Below are positions 1 to 8,405 of a stretch of DNA of 64,000 nucleotides, one piece after another; positions within the stretch are counted from its first letter, which is position 1, and every line of letters begins with the position of its first letter. The notes beneath the pieces were generated by a model. That model was not told the DNA's origin, did not search any database, and worked only from the letters and a program-made list of their open reading frames with translations. Both the position numbers and the translations under genes were made by a program. The stretch is taken from positions 158,165 through 222,164 of the forward strand of contig QFWS01000006.1 of NCBI GenBank assembly GCA_003144015.1. Direction: 5' to 3'. Source of the DNA: Flavobacteriaceae bacterium LYZ1037. Lineage in GTDB: Bacteria; Bacteroidota; Bacteroidia; Flavobacteriales; Flavobacteriaceae.

Positions 1-936
1 GGTTCTTTCTTTTACTGTTATTAAGAGTATGTTTCCAATAGCAAACACACCTGCAATTAGGGTTGCTATACCAACAAACCATGTTAAAAATTGCATTCCT
101 ATTAAAAAGCCTGTTATTTTGGCGAATTCTTTACCTAGGTTAAAGCTTCCAAAAGCACGTTTATCTTCTGGATGTATGTTGTTTAAATTTCTTAAAATGA
201 GTTTGGCATCTGCTTCAATTTGAGAGATATCTGCATCTGGTTTCCCAGTAAGCATCATCCATCCTATTTGGTTTCCTTGGTTATATATTTGCTGAAACGT
301 AGTAAATGGTATATGAATATCGCTAGTTGGCCCCATATTAACATTGCCATTTTCAAACATGCCAATAATAGTAAAATTCATGCCATTGATTTTAATATAT
401 TGGCCAATCATTTCTTCGTCCTTCTCAAACAATTGCTTGTAAATATCTTCTGAAATAACAGCTACTTTTCTATTTTCTTCTATATCGCTTTGATTGATAA
501 AGCGACCAAACATCATTTTCTTTTTTTGGACCTTATCAAGCAACGGGAAGTCGCCATTAACACTATAAGTTCCAGATAAAAAATCTCTAACAACTAAGGA
601 TTGATTTTGATTTCTTGGCACTACAAACTCGATACCTTCAACATTTTCTTCAACCAATTTAGCGTCTGTAAGTGTTAGTTTTACACGTCTCCCTTCTTGA
701 AATCCTTTAAAGGGCTTACTGGTACTTTGTCCCCAAACAAAAACACTATTTGTAGCAAAACTTCCAAAGAGTCTATTAAAAGAATTTTCTAAACCCTTAG
801 CAGAACCAAGCAGTCCAATAAGCAATAAAATTCCCCACCAAACACCAACCATGGTTAGCATAGATCTTAGTTTGTTTTTACTAAGACTATCCCATACTTC
901 TTGCCATGTATCTCTTTCTAATAAAAACTTTATCAT
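1..936 (-). CDS. ABC transporter permease, MacB/FtsX type (3' end outside window)
   Basis: An inner-membrane permease whose downstream end is cut by the window edge; 312 codons are visible from an ATG at 936. After a short cytoplasmic start there is one membrane segment (about residues 26-48, containing VGVWWGILLLIGLLG), then a large periplasmic MacB-PCD-like domain. A second membrane segment near residues 285-308 runs into the FtsX motif VKERT as the sequence ends. The start lies one base after the stop of the preceding permease, so the two are probably translated as a pair with the ATPase upstream. MacB-type systems export substrates or act mechanically on periplasmic partners rather than importing. 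The substrate cannot be told from sequence. Confidence 0.85.
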   Translation of the reverse strand, partial: MIKFLLERDTWQEVWDSLSKNKLRSMLTMVGVWWGILLLIGLLGSAKGLENSFNRLFGSFATNSVFVWGQSTSKPFKGFQEGRRVKLTLTDAKLVEENVEGIEFVVPRNQNQSLVVRDFLSGTYSVNGDFPLLDKVQKKKMMFGRFINQSDIEENRKVAVISEDIYKQLFEKDEEMIGQYIKINGMNFTIIGMFENGNVNMGPTSDIHIPFTTFQQIYNQGNQIGWMMLTGKPDADISQIEADAKLILRNLNNIHPEDKRAFGSFNLGKEFAKITGFLIGMQFLTWFVGIATLIAGVFAIGNILLITVKERT

Positions 937-937
937 A

Positions 938-2167
938 TTAATCGTCTCTTAGGGCTACAATTGGTTTAATTTGTGATGCTTTCTTAGCTGGCAAATAACC
1001 TGCTATTGCACCAGCAGCAATAAGTGTTATGGTTGCTCCAACAACCAAACTTGTACTAACACTAGGGTCTTTTATAAAATAGGTTTCTAAACTTGGTCCT
1101 ATTAATTCTAGAACTCCCATCCCAACCAATAAACCTACATAACCTGCAATAGCAGTAATTAAAACCGATTCTGTTAAAATGATAGTAATAATAGATTTAG
1201 GTTGAGCACCCAAAGCTTTACGAATACCAATTTCTTTAGTTCGTTCTTTTACAATAAAAATCATAATGTTACTTACGCCAACAATTCCAGCGATAAGAGT
1301 ACCAAAACCAATAACGATAATAATAACTCCTAACCCAAAAGTCATTTGGTTTACTGTTTTCGATTCAATTGCTAAATTTCTAACACGAATAGCCCTTTGG
1401 TCGCTACTTGCTACATCAAAACGGTCTTTTAAATCTTTGGTAAGTGCATTACTAAATGAAATAGCTTTATCGTAATCCATTTCTGGATTGTAGGTTAAGT
1501 TAATTTGATCTATATAATCGTTATTCCCATAGACTCTTTGAGCTGTACTTACTGGCATATAGATTAAACGCTCTTCGTTATCTCCTCCATCATCTTCAAA
1601 AGTCCCAACAATTTTATACTGTAGACCATTCAAACTAAGATACTTCCCTAATGCTGTTGTTTTTAAAAATAGATCGTCTTCAACCAACCTTCCTATTACT
1701 ATAACTTTGGATTTATTATCAATATCTAATTGATTGATAAATCGGCCTTCCTTAATTTTTGTATTCTCTAAATACTGGTGGTCTGGATTTACAGCTCTTA
1801 CCGAGTATGAATCTTTTTCATTTCTAAAAGAAGCATTTACATTTAAGTAAATTCTAGACGTAATATATTGTACTTTTTCGTTGTATTCTTCTTTAATGTA
1901 ATTGAGATCTTTATTTTTAAATTGAATTTGTCTTCCAGCTTGATACCCTTTGTTTGCTTTGGTAGTTGTACCAGATTGGATAAAAATGGAGTTGTTGGCG
2001 TCGTCGGCAAAAGCTTCGGCAAAGGTGTTATTTAAACCGTTTGCAATTCCAAAAAGTATGGTAAACAATAAAATAGCAAATGCGACTGTAAAACCAGAAA
2101 GTACACTTCTGGTTCTATTCATATTGATACTTTGAAATATCTCTCTCCAAAGGTCTCTATCAAACAT
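938..2167 (-). CDS. ABC transporter permease, MacB type
   Basis: 409 residues, the usual MacB permease length without a fused ATPase. It has an N-terminal membrane helix (about 25-45), a periplasmic MacB-PCD domain (about 50-250) and a C-terminal FtsX domain (about 285-400) with the typical FIVKERTKEIGIRKALGA coupling segment followed by further helices. It overlaps the ATPase gene by 8 bp and is followed after 1 bp by a second, divergent permease, so the three probably form one transporter with a heteromeric permease pair. A membrane-fusion partner would be expected downstream, outside the window. Function as an exporter is inferred from the family; the substrate is unknown. Confidence 0.9.
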   Translation of the reverse strand: MFDRDLWREIFQSINMNRTRSVLSGFTVAFAILLFTILFGIANGLNNTFAEAFADDANNSIFIQSGTTTKANKGYQAGRQIQFKNKDLNYIKEEYNEKVQYITSRIYLNVNASFRNEKDSYSVRAVNPDHQYLENTKIKEGRFINQLDIDNKSKVIVIGRLVEDDLFLKTTALGKYLSLNGLQYKIVGTFEDDGGDNEERLIYMPVSTAQRVYGNNDYIDQINLTYNPEMDYDKAISFSNALTKDLKDRFDVASSDQRAIRVRNLAIESKTVNQMTFGLGVIIIVIGFGTLIAGIVGVSNIMIFIVKERTKEIGIRKALGAQPKSIITIILTESVLITAIAGYVGLLVGMGVLELIGPSLETYFIKDPSVSTSLVVGATITLIAAGAIAGYLPAKKASQIKPIVALRDD

Positions 2168-2861
2168 ATTGAGAGGCTCTTACTTGTTCAACTTTTTCAT
2201 CTTCCAGAATTACACCATCTGTTAAACGAACGATACGCTTACACATATGGGCTATATCCTCTTCATGTGTAACTATTAGGATAGTTTTTCCTTCATCGTT
2301 TAGACTCTGGATAAAGTCCATTATTTCGTAAGATGTTTTGGTGTCTAGTGCTCCTGTAGGCTCATCTGCCAATAACAATTTAGGATTTGCAGCTAAAGCT
2401 CTGGCAATGGCGACACGCTGTTTTTGACCTCCAGATAATTCGTTAGGCAAATGTTCTGCCCAAGGCTTTAATCCTACTTTTTCTAAATGGAACAAGGCTT
2501 TTTCTTGTCTTTCCTGTCTTTTTATACCTTGATAATACAAAGGCAAAGCGACATTGTCTAAAGCATTCTTGTAGTTTATTAAGTTAAAAGATTGAAAGAT
2601 AAATCCAAGAAACTTATTTCTATAAATAGCTGCTTTTTTTTCTGTTAGATTTTTAATTGGAACACCGTCTAGAATATATTCTCCATCATCTGCTTCGTCC
2701 AACATACCAATAATATTTAGTAAGGTAGATTTTCCTGATCCCGAAGAACCCATAATCGCAACCATCTCGCCATTATCAACAGACAGATCGATTCCTTTTA
2801 ATACATGTAAACTAGAATCTCCTATTGGATAGGATTTATGAAGCTTTTTAATATTTAACAT
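2160..2861 (-). CDS. ABC transporter ATP-binding protein (MacB/LolD family)
   Basis: Cytoplasmic ATPase of 233 residues that powers the two permeases encoded downstream. All nucleotide-binding motifs are intact: Walker A GSSGSGKST (about 38-46), signature LSGGQKQR, Walker B LLLADEPTGALD and a switch histidine in VTHEED. The LADEPTGALD form is typical of the MacB/LolD/FtsE group. It is the first gene of the operon, and its stop overlaps the start of the first permease by 8 bp. A TAnnTTTG-like element lies about 70 bp upstream. Membership of an export or mechanotransmission system is inferred from family and context. Confidence 0.93.
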   Translation of the reverse strand: MLNIKKLHKSYPIGDSSLHVLKGIDLSVDNGEMVAIMGSSGSGKSTLLNIIGMLDEADDGEYILDGVPIKNLTEKKAAIYRNKFLGFIFQSFNLINYKNALDNVALPLYYQGIKRQERQEKALFHLEKVGLKPWAEHLPNELSGGQKQRVAIARALAANPKLLLADEPTGALDTKTSYEIMDFIQSLNDEGKTILIVTHEEDIAHMCKRIVRLTDGVILEDEKVEQVRASQYV

Positions 2862-2927
2862 ATTTATTTTTTGTTGCTTTTAATAGCCTTATAAAAGTTA
2901 GACTATATAAAGGTTAAAATGTTACAA

Positions 2928-2935
2928 CAAAAGTA
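2928..2935 (-). promoter_or_regulatory. candidate -7 element for the ABC operon
   Basis: Reads TACTTTTG on the minus strand, an exact match to the Bacteroidota -7 consensus TAnnTTTG, about 67 bp before the ATPase start at 2861. No TTG was seen at the right distance upstream, so support is partial. Confidence 0.35.
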
Positions 2936-2943
2936 AATATATT

Positions 2944-3171
2944 TTAATGGGTCGTTTTTTTTGACTTGTTAAACTTTTTATAAATTAAAAAGCCAAGCCC
3001 CCCAACAAGTATGTATGGAATGGCCATTAGATAAACAATACCATCGTTAATGCCCTTTGCTGTTTCTTGGCCTTCTTCGCTTTCTAATACAGCACGACAC
3101 ATGGCGCATTGTGCATTTGTTTGTAGAAAAATGAAGAAAGTAATTAAGAAAAAGAATATTTTACGTTTCAT
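2944..3171 (-). CDS. small CxxC-containing membrane protein of the oxidase assembly cluster
   Basis: 75 residues, family not named with certainty. Residues 1-20 form a signal peptide ending near TNA/Q, immediately followed by the pair CAMC (about 22-25). A membrane helix spans about 45-65, and the tail is short and lysine-rich (KKFNKSKK). The likely topology is a short periplasmic CxxC segment anchored in the inner membrane. It is the last gene of a run encoding a SCO-like protein, SCO1 and a DUF420 protein, 12 bp after DUF420. This suggests a role in copper or haem delivery to cytochrome oxidase, which is inference from position and the CxxC pair only. Confidence 0.75.
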   Translation of the reverse strand: MKRKIFFFLITFFIFLQTNAQCAMCRAVLESEEGQETAKGINDGIVYLMAIPYILVGGLGFLIYKKFNKSKKTTH

Positions 3172-3183
3172 AATCAGAAATAT

Positions 3184-3729
3184 TTAAGCATAATAAGGGG
3201 AGATCATAATATAAACCAAAACACCAGAGATAGCTACATATAGCCATAATGGGAAAGTAATTCTTGCAATTTTTTTATGTTTTTCAAAATCTTCTGTGAT
3301 AGCTCTAACAAAAGTTATTAAAACAAATGGAATGATTATTACAGAAAGTATAATATGAGTTATTAATATAAAGTAATAGACATATTTTATTGCACCTTCG
3401 CCTCCGAATTTCGTTGAATCACTAGTCATATGATACGCCACATATAAAATTAAAAATACAGCTGAACATCCAATTGCAGTTGTCATTAAATTTTCGTGGA
3501 GTACTATGTTTTTATTTTTAATTGCAATAAATGCAATAATTAAAATAACGGCTGTTAAACCATTAATGGTAGCATAGATTGGAGGCAACATGGTTAAGGG
3601 CTGTACATTAAAACCTAAGTCTCGTAAATTAATTCCAAACAAGGCAGCAACAACTAAAGGAATTACTATAGATAGTACAACTATCCATCTATTATATTTT
3701 TTTATGTCTTTTGGAGAATGACTACTCAT
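3184..3729 (-). CDS. DUF420 membrane protein, probable oxidase assembly factor
   Basis: 181 residues with five predicted membrane helices and histidines within or at the edges of helices (LHEN, AYHM, ITHII), as is usual in DUF420. Members of this family (CtaM in Firmicutes) are needed to assemble haem-copper oxidases. Here it overlaps the end of the SCO1 gene by 8 bp and sits in the oxidase accessory cluster, which agrees with that role. The start ATG at 3729 gives a short cytoplasmic N-terminus before helix 1. The family assignment is fairly firm; the biochemical step it performs is not known from the sequence. Confidence 0.85.
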   Translation of the reverse strand: MSSHSPKDIKKYNRWIVVLSIVIPLVVAALFGINLRDLGFNVQPLTMLPPIYATINGLTAVILIIAFIAIKNKNIVLHENLMTTAIGCSAVFLILYVAYHMTSDSTKFGGEGAIKYVYYFILITHIILSVIIIPFVLITFVRAITEDFEKHKKIARITFPLWLYVAISGVLVYIMISPYYA

Positions 3730-4465
3730 TTAATAATTTTTTTATGTCTTCTTTAAGCATTGTGATTTGTTGTTCCTGACCATCATCATCTATTCCTTCT
3801 GTTTCAGAAATAATTCCATTATAATAAATAATTGGGTTTTCGTTTAAAATTCTAGAACGAATAAAACCGTTTTTATCAATTAGAGCAAAATTACCAGAAT
3901 GCTCAAAACCTCCTTCTACGTCTTCCTCTTGAGCTGTATAAAGATTAAATCCTTGATTTGCTAACTCATAAATATCTTCTTGTTTTCCAGTCATTAAATG
4001 CCAATTTGGATTTGTAATTCCATATTGTTCGGCATAATCTTTTAAAACTTGAATGGTATCGTGTGCTGGGTTTATTGAAAAAGAAGCGATTCCAAAATCT
4101 TCGTTCTCTTTAAAAGCGTTTTGAATTTGAACTAAGTTATCGTTCATTTTAGGACAAATGGTAGGACAAGTGGTAAAGAAAAACTCTACTACGTATACTT
4201 TCCCCTCGTAATCTTTATTTGATATGAGGTTCCCATTTTGGTCTGTAAAAGAAAATGACGGCACTTTTTTAGATTCTCCGTCGATTACCATAAAAGCTAA
4301 ATCGCTTTCAGATTTATTAATATTTCCTGTTTTTACATTCAATCTGTCCTCTTGAACTATTGAATTATTTGATATTCTATCTATTATTCTTGGAATAAAT
4401 AAAATTCCGAATACTAGGATAATAAATGCAATTCCTACGTATGAATAAGTTGTTTTATTGCTCAT
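3722..4465 (-). CDS. SCO1/SenC copper chaperone for cytochrome c oxidase
   Basis: 247 residues. An N-terminal membrane anchor (about 8-25) precedes a periplasmic thioredoxin-fold SCO domain. The copper site is complete: C100-PTI-C104 and the distal histidine H189 in GFEHSGNF. SCO proteins load or reduce the CuA centre of subunit II, which is encoded at 32.3-33.4 kb in this window. The gene overlaps its upstream neighbour by 11 bp and its downstream neighbour by 8 bp, so translation is probably coupled through the assembly cluster. Nothing is missing or disrupted. Confidence 0.95.
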   Translation of the reverse strand: MSNKTTYSYVGIAFIILVFGILFIPRIIDRISNNSIVQEDRLNVKTGNINKSESDLAFMVIDGESKKVPSFSFTDQNGNLISNKDYEGKVYVVEFFFTTCPTICPKMNDNLVQIQNAFKENEDFGIASFSINPAHDTIQVLKDYAEQYGITNPNWHLMTGKQEDIYELANQGFNLYTAQEEDVEGGFEHSGNFALIDKNGFIRSRILNENPIIYYNGIISETEGIDDDGQEQQITMLKEDIKKLLNE

Positions 4466-5177
4466 GACTATTATTTAAATCGTTAGCTCTTCTTGAAGAT
4501 GAGTCGAAATTTCCTTTTCTTTTTTCTCTGTATTCTTGAAATAAGACACGTAAATCATCGGCACTCATTTTATTTTTTATTTCGGCTACCTCTATACAGT
4601 TATAGGCATAAAGAGGGTATGCAGCTTTTTTCTTCTCTTTTTCATTATCTGTTCTGTCGTCAAGTCTTCCACGTTGGTTTAAGTCTTTATCTATTATAAA
4701 TACATCTGGCGTGGATAAGTCTTCTTTTAATGAATGTGTGGACTTTAAACTTTTAAAGACATTTTTTATATCTGTTTCCTCGCCAAAAACAAAATGCCAA
4801 TATTTTAAATCTTCGTAAGATTTTATTTCTCTTTTTAAAAGGTCTATTTGATTTTCTGTTCCATAAGGTAATAACAACACAATTTGAAATTTTTTAAACC
4901 CTTTAAACTTATCGTAAACCAATTCTTTTAAATTTGAAGCGGCAATGGTATTATTGATAGGATTCTTTCCCAAAAATCCAAGAACTGTAATGTGATCTTT
5001 TAAAACAATCTGTTGGTTTTCTTCAGAAATAAAATTGTTTAAATCGGCAACATTACTATGCACAACATCTAACGGGTTATAATGATGTTTAGCTGGGAAC
5101 AACATTAATAAGAAAATGACAGGAAGAAAGAATAATATTCCTAAGGTAGTATAACGTTTTATAAGCTTTTTATTCAT
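4455..5177 (-). CDS. membrane-anchored SCO/thioredoxin-like protein lacking the metal site
   Basis: 240 residues, not a named family I can recite. A signal anchor at about 9-27 is followed by a periplasmic region that can be laid over its neighbour SCO1: DHITVLGFLGKNP where SCO1 has the CxxxC strand, and DVFIIDKDLNQRGRLDD where SCO1 has FALIDKNGFIRSR. No CxxxC pair is present; the single cysteine lies in a later AYNCIEVAE segment. The C-terminus is charged and probably disordered. It overlaps SCO1 by 11 bp and opens the assembly operon. The best reading is a degenerate SCO-like paralogue with a structural or partner-binding role in oxidase assembly, which is inference. Confidence 0.75.
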   Translation of the reverse strand: MNKKLIKRYTTLGILFFLPVIFLLMLFPAKHHYNPLDVVHSNVADLNNFISEENQQIVLKDHITVLGFLGKNPINNTIAASNLKELVYDKFKGFKKFQIVLLLPYGTENQIDLLKREIKSYEDLKYWHFVFGEETDIKNVFKSLKSTHSLKEDLSTPDVFIIDKDLNQRGRLDDRTDNEKEKKKAAYPLYAYNCIEVAEIKNKMSADDLRVLFQEYREKRKGNFDSSSRRANDLNNSHEQ

Positions 5178-5259
5178 TTATAAGCTGTAAAAAGAATCGA
5201 TTTTACCTTCATAAAAATCGATAATAATAAATTTTAAACTTGCTCTAAGTCTTATAGTG

Positions 5260-5267
5260 CAAAAATA
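5260..5267 (-). promoter_or_regulatory. candidate -7 element for the SCO/DUF420 assembly operon
   Basis: TATTTTTG on the minus strand matches TAnnTTTG and lies about 85 bp before the start at 5177, just after the terminator of the subunit III/IV unit. No good TTG at -33 was found. Confidence 0.35.
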
Positions 5268-5270
5268 GAA

Positions 5271-5300
5271 AAAGACGGTTGAAAAACCGCCTTTTAATAT
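5271..5300 (-). terminator. intrinsic terminator after the subunit IV gene
   Basis: On the minus strand AAAGGCGGTT, a 4-base loop, then AACCGTCTTT followed by T residues: a 10-bp stem with one G-U pair. It lies about 25 bp after the stop of the subunit IV gene and separates the oxidase subunit unit from the assembly-factor unit. Confidence 0.7.
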
Positions 5301-5322
5301 CTATTTAACTATAATATAGCTT

Positions 5323-5709
5323 TTAAAAATCACTTTTAACGAAGCCATTCGTTAAAACACTTCCTACATAACCTCCTTCTTGTAGAAGAATAAATACCAG
5401 GTAGCAAATTAAGAAAACACCTGTCCAAACAACCATGCGTCTTAAAGCCGCTACTTCGTCTCTCATATGCATAAAATCCCAAGTAATGTAATATGCTTTA
5501 ACAATTGTTAAGATAATAAAAATCCAATTTAAAATTTTCATACCCATCAAGTGTCCCATCAAGATTTCAGGTTTATAAATACCTAAAACAACTTCAATAG
5601 CTGTAACAATCGATAAAAAGATTAATACACCCCAAATTTTTTGAGTGTTGGATTTAAATTTAATTAATCCTCTAAATATTTCTAATTTATGTGCGTGTGT
5701 GTCTGCCAT
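5323..5709 (-). CDS. cytochrome c oxidase subunit IV family protein
   Basis: 128 residues with three membrane helices (about 25-45, 52-72, 90-112), the size and layout of prokaryotic COX4 family proteins. It follows the two subunit III genes and is the last gene before a terminator, so it belongs to the same transcript. The N-terminus begins ADTHAH, a hexapeptide also found at residues 5-10 of subunit I encoded 26 kb away. In the family this small subunit stabilises the core oxidase. The assignment rests on size, topology and context, because sequence conservation in this family is low. Confidence 0.85.
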   Translation of the reverse strand: MADTHAHKLEIFRGLIKFKSNTQKIWGVLIFLSIVTAIEVVLGIYKPEILMGHLMGMKILNWIFIILTIVKAYYITWDFMHMRDEVAALRRMVVWTGVFLICYLVFILLQEGGYVGSVLTNGFVKSDF

Positions 5710-5763
5710 TATTTACTGTATTTTAAATCCCTTTTCTATTGGGATGAAATATATTTTATTTAA

Positions 5764-6744
5764 TTAAACCAGGTAGAAGAATGTAAATACAAATACCCAA
5801 ACTAAATCTACAAAGTGCCAGTACAATCCTACTTTCTCAACCATTTCATAACTTCCTCTTCGTTCGTATGTTCCAAGAATGACGTTAAAGAAAATAATGA
5901 TGTTTAGTAATACTCCAATTGAAACGTGGAAACCGTGGAAACCAGTAATAAAAAAGAAGTAGTTTGCAAATAGTGGTGGTCCGTATTCGTTTTGAATAAG
6001 GTTAGCACCTTCAACTACATTTTTCCCTTTAGTTTTTAATTCTTTTAAAGATTCATTTCTAGATAAAATAGTTTTATGTCCTGTAGCTTCGTCTATATAA
6101 GTTGTTTTAACCAATAAATTTTGATTGGCTTCGAAACCAGCTATTACTTCTTCAACCGTATAGGTTGGTAAGGTTCCTTCTTTAATAAACCACAATCCAC
6201 TTTTGCTCTCATGTACAACACGTTGTTTTTCTTCAGCAACTGCAAAATCTTTTAAAGCTACACGATTTCCATCGGTATCAACAAACTGAATAATATTTCC
6301 GCTATGAGTTCCAACAGCTCCATACTCTCCTTTTATAAATGTAGTCCATTCATAAGCCTGTGAGCTTAAGAATATCAATCCTCCAATTACTGTTAAGAAC
6401 ATATATATGGTGGTTCTTGATTTATCCATTTTATGACCAGCATCTACAGCTAACACCATAGTTACCGATGACATAATTAAAATAAAGGTCATGAATGCCA
6501 CGAAAATCATTGGATAATTTCCATGAATAAAAGGAACGTGTGTAAACACATTATCTGCAATAGGCCAAATGTCGGCAAATTTAAATCTTGAGAATCCGTA
6601 AGATGCTAAAAATCCTGAAAAGGTTAATGCATCGGAAGTGATGAAAAACCACATCATCAATTTTCCATAACTTGCATTTAAGGGTTTATTCCCTCCTCCC
6701 CAAGTTTTTTCGTCTGTTCCAGTATCTACAACTGTCGTGTTCAT
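5764..6744 (-). CDS. cytochrome c oxidase subunit III (long form with soluble insertion)
   Basis: 326 residues. The C-terminal part is classic subunit III (FITGFHGFHVSIG, then YWHFVDLVWVFVF). N-terminal helices at about 28-45, 70-95 and 103-120 are followed by a hydrophilic stretch of roughly 100 residues (about 130-240) before the FHGFH helix. Bacterial subunit III normally has only a short loop there, so this is an insertion that probably forms a small extramembrane domain. A shorter subunit III paralogue is encoded directly upstream. Both should act with the subunits I and II encoded at 30-33 kb. The frame is open throughout, so the insertion is not a frameshift artefact. Confidence 0.92.
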   Translation of the reverse strand: MNTTVVDTGTDEKTWGGGNKPLNASYGKLMMWFFITSDALTFSGFLASYGFSRFKFADIWPIADNVFTHVPFIHGNYPMIFVAFMTFILIMSSVTMVLAVDAGHKMDKSRTTIYMFLTVIGGLIFLSSQAYEWTTFIKGEYGAVGTHSGNIIQFVDTDGNRVALKDFAVAEEKQRVVHESKSGLWFIKEGTLPTYTVEEVIAGFEANQNLLVKTTYIDEATGHKTILSRNESLKELKTKGKNVVEGANLIQNEYGPPLFANYFFFITGFHGFHVSIGVLLNIIIFFNVILGTYERRGSYEMVEKVGLYWHFVDLVWVFVFTFFYLV

Positions 6745-6878
6745 ATAATTGGTTTAGTATTTATTTAAAATTTGAACAAAAATAATCAATTTATCTTTCT
6801 AACGAAATTTACTCATCTAAAATTTAAGTACTCTAAATAAGGTTTGCTACAGTTAGCATCGCTGATTGTTTAAAAAAA

Positions 6879-6911
6879 CAAAGGTATTTATTTTACAAAA
6901 TACAAAAACAA
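6879..6911 (-). promoter_or_regulatory. candidate internal promoter before the long subunit III gene
   Basis: TACCTTTG on the minus strand (6879-6886) matches TAnnTTTG, with a TTG 22 bp upstream (6909-6911). It overlaps the 3' end of the short subunit III gene and would give a leader of about 125 nt for the gene starting at 6744. Confidence 0.35.
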
Positions 6912-7469
6912 AAAGAGATATATCCATAGTATATCAATAAAATGCCAAAACGTTGCAGCTAGCTCCAAGCCTAGCATTTTTGTAGGTTGATACTTTTGTT
7001 TAAAATGATTATAAATTACCACTAATAAACAAATAAGCCCTACAACAACATGTAAAATATGTACAACAGCTATTAAATAGATGTAAGACATAGTTATATT
7101 ACTAGTTGGTCCTGTAAAATTATACCCTAAATCGATGATTTGCTGAAATCCTGAAAATTGAGAGATAATAAAAATAATTCCTAGAACTAGAGTTGCAAAC
7201 AACCATAATGTTGCCTGTTGTCTTTGGCTGTTTTTTACAGCTCTTTTAGCAAAAACAAAAGTTATGCTACTTATTATTATTACAATTGTACTTAAAATAA
7301 ATGCATTTGGTAATTGAAAATCACTCAACCAATCTGGTCGCGTGCTGCTAACAACAAATGCACTTGTCCATCCTGCAAAAGACATGATAAGTGATATAAT
7401 ACCAAACCAAAGCATCATTTTTTTTGCTCTGTTGTTTTTTTCTTCTAAAGTACCTTGGGTTAAATCCAT
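6888..7469 (-). CDS. haem-copper oxidase subunit III (short form)
   Basis: 193 residues, five membrane helices, the compact CoxC/CyoC-like form. It carries the subunit III signatures VVHILHVVVGL and FWHFIDILWIYLFLFLY at the C-terminus. It starts 3 bp after the haem O synthase gene and precedes the long subunit III. The pair may be two subunits of one oxidase or alternative versions. Fused or paired subunit III genes are common in Bacteroidota, so a split role in the ACIII-linked aa3 oxidase is plausible but not shown here. Confidence 0.92.
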   Translation of the reverse strand: MDLTQGTLEEKNNRAKKMMLWFGIISLIMSFAGWTSAFVVSSTRPDWLSDFQLPNAFILSTIVIIISSITFVFAKRAVKNSQRQQATLWLFATLVLGIIFIISQFSGFQQIIDLGYNFTGPTSNITMSYIYLIAVVHILHVVVGLICLLVVIYNHFKQKYQPTKMLGLELAATFWHFIDILWIYLFLFLYFVK

Positions 7470-7472
7470 GAT

Positions 7473-8366
7473 TTATCTAATAAACTTATCTATAACGTAA
7501 ACTATTTGCAACAATGTAATGTAAGACACGCTCGCTAACATAAGCTGTCTTGCTGCTATAACAGTCATTTTTTTATATAATTGAATGGCATAATACAACA
7601 TCCCTAATCCGAGTAAAAACACAATGATTGCCGACACTGGTGTTAAATACAAACGTCCAGTAAAACCAAATGCTGGTACAATAGAAACTAAAATGGTCCA
7701 AACAGTGTACATGATAGTTTGAACAGCTGTACCTTTATCCTGTTTTCCGGTAGGCAACATAAAGAAACCACCCTTTTTATAATCTTCAAATAGAAACCAG
7801 CCTATTGCCCAAAAGTGTGGAAATTGCCAGAAAAACTGAATAGCAAATAAGGTCCCTGGTTCTATGCCAAAATTATTTGTGGCAGCAACCCAACCTAACA
7901 TAAATGGGATTGCTCCAGGAATTGCTCCTACAAAAACAGCTAATGGTGTTTTTGTTTTTAAAGGTGTGTAAGCACACGTATAAAGAAAGATGGAAATAGC
8001 TCCAAACATTGCTGTTTGAGGATTGATACTGTATAATATTCCAATTCCTAAAATAGTGAAAATAGAAGCAATTATAAAGGCTGAAGTTACACTCATCCTC
8101 CCTGCTGGAATGGGTCTGTTTTTTGTGCGATCCATTAATGCATCAAGATCTTTTTCAATAATTTGATTAAATGCATTCGAAGCTCCAACCATAAAATAAC
8201 CTCCAAAAGCTAAAAGCAATAACGTTGTATAATCGACTGTTTCAACACCTAAAAGATATCCGGCTAATGAAGAAAATACGACACTAACCGACAAGCGGAT
8301 TTTAGTGATTTCCTTAAAATCTGAAACGATAGAATGCTTAACTGTTGAAGTGACTGTTTTACTCAA
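7473..8366 (-). CDS. cyoE: protoheme IX farnesyltransferase (haem O synthase)
   Basis: Inner-membrane UbiA-family prenyltransferase that adds a farnesyl group to haem B to make haem O, the precursor of haem A for the aa3 oxidase. The aspartate-rich motif reads NQIIEKDLDALMDRTKNRP and the second loop contains FEDYKKGG; about nine helices are predicted. The frame has no ATG before residue 74. It is open to a TTG at 8408, but a strong promoter match covers that codon, so I prefer the TTG at 8366 (297 residues, starting just before the conserved SDFKEITKIRLS region). If the start is at 8408 the protein has 311 residues. It is followed after 3 bp by subunit III genes. Confidence 0.92.
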   Translation of the reverse strand: MSKTVTSTVKHSIVSDFKEITKIRLSVSVVFSSLAGYLLGVETVDYTTLLLLAFGGYFMVGASNAFNQIIEKDLDALMDRTKNRPIPAGRMSVTSAFIIASIFTILGIGILYSINPQTAMFGAISIFLYTCAYTPLKTKTPLAVFVGAIPGAIPFMLGWVAATNNFGIEPGTLFAIQFFWQFPHFWAIGWFLFEDYKKGGFFMLPTGKQDKGTAVQTIMYTVWTILVSIVPAFGFTGRLYLTPVSAIIVFLLGLGMLYYAIQLYKKMTVIAARQLMLASVSYITLLQIVYVIDKFIR

Positions 8367-8405
8367 AGTAATAAGTGCTTTGCCTGAGGCTTTATATTGC
8401 GTTTG

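Noticed and set aside
29..453. Two short plus-strand frames opposite the first permease
   Set aside because: The minus strand here encodes a continuous MacB/FtsX permease from 936; the plus frames are antisense shadows.
5764..6744. A frameshift or fusion error inside the long subunit III gene
   Set aside because: The frame is continuous and the insertion is hydrophilic and ordered-looking, flanked by proper helices on both sides.
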